Part shown: piece by piece, positions 7,207 to 11,282 of the stretch
Layout: every line of letters begins with the position of its first letter
Numbering within the stretch: position 1 is the stretch's first letter
Source: Porticoccaceae bacterium UBA4026
Lineage (GTDB): Bacteria > Pseudomonadota > Gammaproteobacteria > Pseudomonadales > Porticoccaceae
NCBI GenBank assembly: GCA_002382445.1
Contig: DGAQ01000042.1
Coordinates: forward strand, 1 to 11,282
Length of the DNA: 11,282 nucleotides
Reading direction: 5' to 3'
Made by a program: the position numbers and the translations under genes
Notes under the pieces: generated by a model
Told to the model about the DNA's origin: nothing
The model's input: the letters and a program-made list of their open reading frames with translations, nothing else
Databases searched by the model: none

Positions 7207-7570
7207 GCTAGAGGTGTTTTGCCCCCTATTAGTTTTGCCCAAGTAGGTTCTAATAGGCCGTCCTTAACCTCATTCTCGATTGATACAGTCAGTCTTGATT
7301 TAAGTAAAATTAATCAAATAGTCACATTAATAGTTGATGTGGATGGTAATAATAAAGACAATGCCACCTTAGCCTCTATTGATGAGATAGGCCGAATTAC
7401 TGGAGAGCGTCAAGGGTCCAAAACTGATTTTGATCTCTCAGGATAGCCTACAATCTGGCACCACATTAATGGCGGGCGATGGACAAACCCTTTTCCTATC
7501 CGCTACCGCGCACAATTTTAGGCGCGTCGGGGAAACAGAAGTAGCGATTCTAGAAACAAAGCTTAAATAA
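7207..7570 (+). pseudogene. Frameshifted remnant of a beta-sandwich, probably exported, protein
   Basis: Two frames together read as one protein. The first (after a stop at 7204-7206; possible TTG at 7219; stop TAG 7444-7446) contains SFAQVGSNRPSLTSFSIDTV, then VSLDLSKINQIVTLIVDVDG. The second takes over in the +1 frame at 7442 with DSLQSGTTLMAGDGQTLFLS and ends VAILETKLK with TAA at 7568-7570. Alternating hydrophobic residues, Ser/Thr-rich strands and the phrase SFSIDTVSLDLS resemble Ig-like or calcium-binding beta-sandwich domains of large secreted bacterial proteins (family-level resemblance only). SFAQ could be a signal-peptidase cleavage site, but no hydrophobic signal core precedes it in frame. 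The most likely reading is an N-terminally damaged gene with an extra base near 7441. A one-base sequence error is the alternative. It separates the symporter from the divergent dehydrogenase. Confidence 0.55.
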
Positions 7571-7647
7571 GACTGGGCGACTCACGATCGATAATAGGCC
7601 TTAAATGACTCGCACGATAAAGTAACCCTAAAATAAACAATTTTAAA

Positions 7648-7674
7648 TATAATTCCTACTTTTGAGAGGACCAC
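7648..7674 (+). promoter_or_regulatory. Promoter -10 and ribosome-binding site of the BetB-like gene
   Basis: A consensus -10 hexamer TATAAT is at 7648-7653, and GAGAGGA at 7664-7670 is a strong Shine-Dalgarno sequence four bases before the ATG. No good -35 is seen at the expected distance, so an activator may be needed. The implied 5' leader would be only about 15 bases. Confidence 0.45.
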
Positions 7675-9129
7675 ATGGAACTACAGCCTGCAGCAAGCCA
7701 CTTCATTCATGGTAAATACGTTGAAGATAATACTGGCATACCCATTGATGTGATCTACCCCGCTACTGGGGCCATTATCGGGCGAGTATATTCAGCAACC
7801 CCTGCAATTATCGAGCAAGCCATCGAAAGCGCTAAGAGTGCGCAAGGCGCCTGGGCGAAATTATCTGGCACAGAACGGGGTCGCGTCTTACGGCGTGCCG
7901 CTGACATTATTCGAGAACGTAATTATGATTTATCTGTTTTAGAAACCTATGACACAGGAAAACCCTTATCTGAAACACTCTATGCTGACGCAACAAGTGC
8001 TGCAGATGCTTTGGAGTATTTTGGTGGCTTGGCCGGATCCTTAACAGGCGAACACATACCCTTGAGCGATGGGAACTGGGCCTACACTCGCAGGGAGCCA
8101 CTGGGCCTCTGTGTGGGTATTGGGGCGTGGAACTATCCAACGCAAATTGCTTGTTGGAAAGGAGCGCCCGCACTCGCTTGCGGTAATGCGATGATCTTCA
8201 AGCCGTCGGAAACCACACCGCTATGCGCGCTAAAGATAGCTGAAATTTTAGTTGAAGCCGGTCTTCCCGTCGGTCTCTACAATGTAGTGCAGGGCTTAGG
8301 GGACGTCGGTGCCGCCCTGGTCTCTGATCCTCGCATAGACAAGGTGTCATTAACGGGGTCGGTTCCCACAGGTCGTAAAGTATATGCTGCGGCAGCTGCC
8401 GGAATGAAACATGTCACTATGGAATTGGGTGGTAAGTCTCCGCTAATCATCTTTGATGACGCAGATCTAGAAAACAGCGTGAGCGGAGCAATTTTGGCCA
8501 ATTTTTATTCAACGGGGCAAGTTTGTTCAAATGGTACGCGTGTGTTTGTTCAATCTGGAATTAAAGATGCTTTCTTAAAAAGGCTATGTGAACGTCTTGA
8601 ACAGGCAGTTATTGGCGACCCCCTGGATGAGGCAACAAATTTTGGCCCCATGGTGAGTCAGCGTCAATTAGATTTGGTGCTTGGATTTATTAAAAAGGGT
8701 AAGGATGAAGGCGCGCGGCTAGTCACCGGAGGCAACAGTATCACCGGCGAAGGTTTTTATTTACAGCCCACCGTTTTTGCTGAGGTAACCGACGACATGT
8801 CCATTGCACGTGAAGAAATATTCGGTCCGGTGATGTCGGTCTTAGACTTCGAATCTGAGGCAGATGTTATAGCCCGTGCAAACGCGACAGAATTTGGGTT
8901 GGCCGCAGGGGTTTTTACAGCTGATTTTAACCGCGCCCATCGAGTAATTGACGGACTTCAATCTGGCACTTGTTTTATAAACTCCTACAACGACGCTCCA
9001 GTTGAGGTTCCTTTTGGCGGAGTGAAAATGTCTGGGGTTGGCCGTGAAAATTCCAAGGAAGCCATTTCCCACTACTCACAAATGAAGTCTGTTTTTGTGC
9101 GCATGGGTGATATGGAATCTCCTTTTTAG
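7675..9129 (+). CDS. betB: Betaine aldehyde dehydrogenase (BetB-like)
   Basis: A complete 484-residue aldehyde dehydrogenase whose sequence closely follows E. coli BetB in length and in most blocks (YTRREPLG at 137-144, AWNYP at 151-155, GGKSPLIIFDDADL at 252-265, SREEIFGPVMS-type block near 380). Catalytic residues are present: Cys284 in TGQVCSNGTRV, Glu250 in MELGG, Asn153 in the oxyanion hole and Lys176 in FKPSE for NAD(P) binding. The expected reaction is NAD(P)-dependent oxidation of betaine aldehyde to glycine betaine, an osmoprotectant, in the cytoplasm. Related quaternary amine aldehydes such as trimethylaminobutyraldehyde are possible substrates. No BetA, BetI or BetT gene is adjacent, so the usual bet operon is not present here. 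The ATG has a strong ribosome-binding site, and transcription appears to end at the hairpin near 9270. Family is very sure; exact substrate is less so. Confidence 0.95.
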   Translation: MELQPAASHFIHGKYVEDNTGIPIDVIYPATGAIIGRVYSATPAIIEQAIESAKSAQGAWAKLSGTERGRVLRRAADIIRERNYDLSVLETYDTGKPLSETLYADATSAADALEYFGGLAGSLTGEHIPLSDGNWAYTRREPLGLCVGIGAWNYPTQIACWKGAPALACGNAMIFKPSETTPLCALKIAEILVEAGLPVGLYNVVQGLGDVGAALVSDPRIDKVSLTGSVPTGRKVYAAAAAGMKHVTMELGGKSPLIIFDDADLENSVSGAILANFYSTGQVCSNGTRVFVQSGIKDAFLKRLCERLEQAVIGDPLDEATNFGPMVSQRQLDLVLGFIKKGKDEGARLVTGGNSITGEGFYLQPTVFAEVTDDMSIAREEIFGPVMSVLDFESEADVIARANATEFGLAAGVFTADFNRAHRVIDGLQSGTCFINSYNDAPVEVPFGGVKMSGVGRENSKEAISHYSQMKSVFVRMGDMESPF

Positions 9130-9267
9130 CCTATATCGGGCAGAGTTTACTGGCAGATAACATACTCTAGATAGGGATAAACCAAATAATACCCTAGGCC
9201 AAGACTGTCGATACTAGAGTTAAAGAAACGCCTAAGGTTTTTCAACTCTTGCCTCGCAGCATTCCAG

Positions 9268-9291
9268 AAAGCCTCCGTAACGGAGGTTTTT
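9268..9291. terminator. Bidirectional intrinsic terminator between betB-like gene and tRNA-Arg
   Basis: Stem CCTCCG (9272-9277), loop TAA, stem CGGAGG (9281-9286), then TTTTT (9287-9291). The flanking AAA and TTT extend the pairing. It faces the convergent dehydrogenase on the plus strand. On the minus strand the same hairpin, with a shorter T-rich tail, follows the tRNA by about 32 bases. Confidence 0.85.
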
Positions 9292-9304
9292 CAAGAGGCT
9301 TGAA
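9290..9304. repeat. Short inverted repeat beside the terminator
   Basis: TTCAAG at 9290-9295 and CTTGAA at 9299-9304 around AGG form a small perfect hairpin between the terminator and the 3' end of the tRNA gene. It may take part in tRNA 3' processing or in termination, or be incidental. Confidence 0.4.
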
Positions 9305-9322
9305 CTATCTACACCTTATAAC

Positions 9323-9397
9323 TGGTGGGCTCGGCAGGAATCGAACCTGCATCTAAGACTTAGGAGGTCCCTATTCTATCCATTGAACTACGAGCCC
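9323..9397 (-). tRNA. tRNA-Arg, anticodon CCU
   Basis: A complete 75-base cloverleaf on the minus strand. The acceptor stem GGGCTCG pairs with CGAGCCC over seven bp; the D-stem is GTTC/GAAT; the anticodon stem is GGGAC/GTCTT around loop CTCCTAA, giving anticodon CCT (reads AGG); the T-arm is GCAGG TTCGATT CCTGC. Discriminator A and the CCA end are encoded (9323-9326 on the plus strand read TGGT). It is transcribed leftward, with its own probable -10 just upstream, and converges on the BetB-like gene. Confidence 0.97.
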
Positions 9398-9406
9398 AGA
9401 GTCGCC

Positions 9407-9437
9407 ATTATATTGAATGCAACGCTAATTGATACAA
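9407..9437 (-). promoter_or_regulatory. Probable promoter of tRNA-Arg
   Basis: A consensus TATAAT (minus strand, 9407-9412) sits nine bases upstream of the mature 5' end. A TTGTAT at 9432-9437 is a possible -35 with a long 19-base spacer. The element occupies the gap after the HMG-CoA reductase stop, so the tRNA could be transcribed alone or by read-through. Confidence 0.5.
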
Positions 9438-9444
9438 CCGATAG

Positions 9445-10611
9445 CTAGCGATTCCGTCCTAAAGCATCATGACTAGTGACCCAATCACCCGCCAATACGG
9501 CACTCATCAAAGATAACTCTCCTGCGAGTACGGTTGCGCCAATAATCTCTGCTAATTTATTCACTTTGCCGGTACCACTGCACCCCATCATTTTCAAGCA
9601 CTCACGCTGCGTTGGTAACCCCGTTCCGCCGCCATAAGTCGCCACTATTAGTGAAGGAATGGTAATGGAAAAGTAATAATTATTCTCGCTATCCAAGTCC
9701 ACATAAACAATCGCAGCTGAAGATTCAGCTACGTTGGCAACATCTTGCCCAGTGGCAATAAATGTAGCTGTAATGCCATTGGCAGAATGAGCTCCGGTAT
9801 TGATCGAACCAGCAAGCAACCCCCCCACCTGAGTGATAGCTCGTGCTTTAAAAAGGGTCTCTGAAGTCACACCCATCACCTTTTCTAGCAGTGCGCTGGG
9901 AATAATGACTTCAGCTATCACTCGTTTGCCCCTTGTGTGCAAAGTATTAAGTTGCGAGTGTTTTTTATCGGTATCCATCGCGCCCGAAAGCATGTAACGC
10001 TTAATGCCTGGATAGTTACCCGCAATCCATTCACAGGCAACGAAAGTCGCCTTACCCACCATATTCTGACCCGCAGCGTCGCCGGTGGTGTAGTTAAATC
10101 TAAGATAACGCATTCGGGCTGCAGAAAATTGCTGAATATCACGCAATTTACCAGAGGAGGTTGTCGTTTCGGCCTGCTCTTTTATGTCATCAAAATGCTC
10201 TTCTACCCATACCCCAAATTCTCGAGCTTCACGAGCGTCTTCAAAAATAAACACAGGAGCTCGCTGCATAGCGTCGTCGACTATAGTGACCTTAGCGCCG
10301 CCAGCTTCGCGAAGTAACCGTGCTCCTCGGTTATAGCTAGCAACAAGGGTTCCTTCGCTGGTCGCCATAGGGATGTAAAACTCCCCCCTAGCGTGCTCCC
10401 CATTAACCTGTAGTGGGCCAACCAGGCCCATAGGTACCTGTGCCACCCCTATAAAATTTTCTATATTACCCGCTGTGGATGCCGGATCTACAGAGTAGTG
10501 ACCGATATTATCCAGAGATATCGACGTTTTCTCCCGCACAAAGTCTCGACGCTTTTGCGCCATTGCTTCGGTGTAATCGTTTGCATTGTCTCTTGGAATC
10601 TTATCTGACAT
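9445..10611 (-). CDS. mvaA: Hydroxymethylglutaryl-CoA reductase
   Basis: A complete 388-residue HMG-CoA reductase, which makes mevalonate from HMG-CoA with NAD(P)H. Conserved blocks in order: ENFIGVAQVPMGLVGPL (51-67, the substrate-binding ENxxG region), ATSEGTLVAS (83-92, catalytic Glu86), TTGDAAGQNMV (175-185), DTDKKHSQLN (213-222, catalytic lysine 216 or 217), GQDVANVAESS (288-298, catalytic Asp290), GGGTGLPTQ (327-335) and GELSLMSAVLAGDWVTSH (364-381) with the C-terminal catalytic His381. The VGPL block looks more like class I than class II enzymes, but some motifs diverge (AAGQNMV, KKHSQLN). There is no membrane anchor, so the enzyme is soluble. The ATG is preceded by AAGGAG at 10618-10623, six bases away. 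No other mevalonate gene is in the window. Most gammaproteobacteria make isoprenoids by the MEP route, so the gene may support a second pathway or mevalonate use. Confidence 0.95.
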   Translation of the reverse strand: MSDKIPRDNANDYTEAMAQKRRDFVREKTSISLDNIGHYSVDPASTAGNIENFIGVAQVPMGLVGPLQVNGEHARGEFYIPMATSEGTLVASYNRGARLLREAGGAKVTIVDDAMQRAPVFIFEDAREAREFGVWVEEHFDDIKEQAETTTSSGKLRDIQQFSAARMRYLRFNYTTGDAAGQNMVGKATFVACEWIAGNYPGIKRYMLSGAMDTDKKHSQLNTLHTRGKRVIAEVIIPSALLEKVMGVTSETLFKARAITQVGGLLAGSINTGAHSANGITATFIATGQDVANVAESSAAIVYVDLDSENNYYFSITIPSLIVATYGGGTGLPTQRECLKMMGCSGTGKVNKLAEIIGATVLAGELSLMSAVLAGDWVTSHDALGRNR

Positions 10612-10759
10612 GGAAGTCTCCTTTTTAGCTTCATTTGAAGTCTGACTATGGCGAAAACACAGTCGCCCTGTGAGGTCATTATCTGTCCGCTCCCCGGCTG
10701 GTACAAGTTTAGCTTGCGACTAGGGAGTCTTGTTGCAACGGGAAGTTTTTAGCGACCGA

Positions 10760-10771
10760 ATAGTGCACTAT
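10760..10771. promoter_or_regulatory. 12-bp palindrome between HMG-CoA reductase and rsmE-like genes
   Basis: ATAGTGCACTAT is a perfect palindrome in the 189-base divergent intergenic region, 29 bases before the rsmE-like ATG. A possible rightward -10, TATAGA at 10769-10774, overlaps its right edge, so a bound protein would block that promoter. An 8-bp palindrome GTTGCAAC lies at 10732-10739. No regulator is known for these sites. Confidence 0.4.
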
Positions 10772-10800
10772 AGAGCATCATATCGATTACAATCGCCTAC

Positions 10801-11282
10801 ATGAATATGCTCCTTTTAACATCCAATATAACTGACAATGTCTACAACGTTCGTGATCGCCAGCTACGGCATTTACTAGACGTGCATAAGGCTGACATTG
10901 GTGATTCGTTTAAGGTAGGACATATCAACGGTTTAATGGGTACTGGCACCATCGTTAAACTGGACAATGAACAAGCAACTTTAACACTGGAACTAAATCA
11001 AGAGCCGCCTCCTCCACTGCCACTAACCCTGCTGCTGGCGTTGCCGCGACCAAAGATGTTGCGTAGAACGCTGCAAACGATCGCTGCCATGGGCGTAAAA
11101 AGACTATATCTCATCAACTCAAGCCGCGTCGAGAAAAGCTTCTGGCAGTCGCCTTTTCTAACGCCAGATGCCATTGAAGAACAGCTCATTCTAGGTCTAG
11201 AGCAAGCAAGAGACACCCTATTACCAGAGGTGCATTTGCGTAAGTTATTTAAACCTTTTGTCGAAGACGAACTACCCTGCAT
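10801..11282 (+). CDS. RsmE family 16S rRNA (uracil-N3) methyltransferase, 3'-truncated
   Basis: The frame from ATG 10801 stays open to the right edge (160 complete codons), so the gene continues outside the window. The first 70 residues match the PUA-like RNA-binding domain of RsmE: RQLRHLLDVHKADIGDSFKV, then GTGTIVKL. After a proline run (EPPPPLPL, residues 68-75) the SPOUT methyltransferase domain begins: LLLALPRPKMLRRTLQTIAA, then MGVKRLYLINSSRVEKSFW, and GLEQARDTLLPEVHL, which fits the family's EQ..R..P stretch. The knot with the SAM site should lie beyond the edge. RsmE methylates U1498 of 16S rRNA in E. coli. This protein looks like a divergent branch of the family, so the exact target is an inference. 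A second ATG two codons later (10807) is an alternative start, and no clear Shine-Dalgarno sequence is seen. It is divergent from the HMG-CoA reductase gene. Confidence 0.9.
   Translation, partial: MNMLLLTSNITDNVYNVRDRQLRHLLDVHKADIGDSFKVGHINGLMGTGTIVKLDNEQATLTLELNQEPPPPLPLTLLLALPRPKMLRRTLQTIAAMGVKRLYLINSSRVEKSFWQSPFLTPDAIEEQLILGLEQARDTLLPEVHLRKLFKPFVEDELPC

Noticed and set aside
9189..9240. Imperfect inverted repeat (ACCCTAGGC against GCCTAAGGT) followed by a T-run
   Set aside because: The loop of over 30 bases and a mismatch make it a poor terminator, and a far better one lies at 9268-9291.
9323..9397. tRNA-Arg as an integration site for a mobile element
   Set aside because: No integrase and no repeated tRNA 3' end is visible downstream of the tRNA within the window.
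10998..11282. Minus-strand frame at the right edge
   Set aside because: It is the antisense of the clearly coding rsmE-like gene, and its Ser/Gly-rich product has no family resemblance.

Overview
This window looks like ordinary chromosome from a marine-type gammaproteobacterium of moderate GC content. That placement is an inference from the gene set: a BetB-type aldehyde dehydrogenase, a sodium/solute symporter, a PhyH dioxygenase, an HMG-CoA reductase, an RsmE-type rRNA methyltransferase and a CCA-encoding tRNA-Arg. There is no CRISPR array, transposase, integrase, phage module or recognisable defence system. I found no clear novel multi-gene system. The most interesting material is small and was missed by standard gene calling: two tiny membrane-protein frames tied to transport genes, each with a start or frame lesion, and a broken secreted-protein relic.

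Layout. Positions 3-503 (+) are the 3' end of an unrecognised gene with an internal duplication, closed by a 12-bp hairpin terminator. Positions 892-2573 (-) hold a coupled pair, a PhyH-type Fe(II)/2-oxoglutarate dioxygenase followed with a 4-base ATGA overlap by a Gfo/Idh/MocA NAD(P)-dependent oxidoreductase; they probably act one after the other on a small molecule. Positions 3008-3283 (+) may encode a small hypothetical protein. Positions 3468-4701 (-) look like a membrane-stress cluster: a small membrane ORF split by a likely one-base frameshift, a minimal MscS-type channel and a short MgtC/SapB protein.

Positions 5034-6970 (-) hold an SSS-family symporter whose best start is a CTG behind a good Shine-Dalgarno sequence. 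After it comes a 61-codon membrane ORF whose only plausible start is an ATA overlapping the symporter stop, exactly where ATGA coupling would be expected. Positions 7207-7570 (+) hold a frameshifted remnant of a beta-sandwich, probably exported, protein. Positions 7675-9129 (+) encode a betaine-aldehyde-dehydrogenase-like enzyme, convergent with tRNA-Arg(CCU) at 9323-9397 (-); the two share a bidirectional terminator. Positions 9445-10611 (-) encode HMG-CoA reductase of the mevalonate pathway, divergent from a partial rsmE-like gene (10801 to the right edge, +) with a 12-bp palindrome between them.

Functionally, the symporter and the BetB-like dehydrogenase could form an osmolyte uptake and oxidation unit, and the MscS/MgtC cluster fits osmotic or ionic stress. 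These links rest on proximity only. Several near-miss start codons and one-base frame breaks lie within about 3 kb (4563-7570), so sequence error and genuine gene decay must both be considered.
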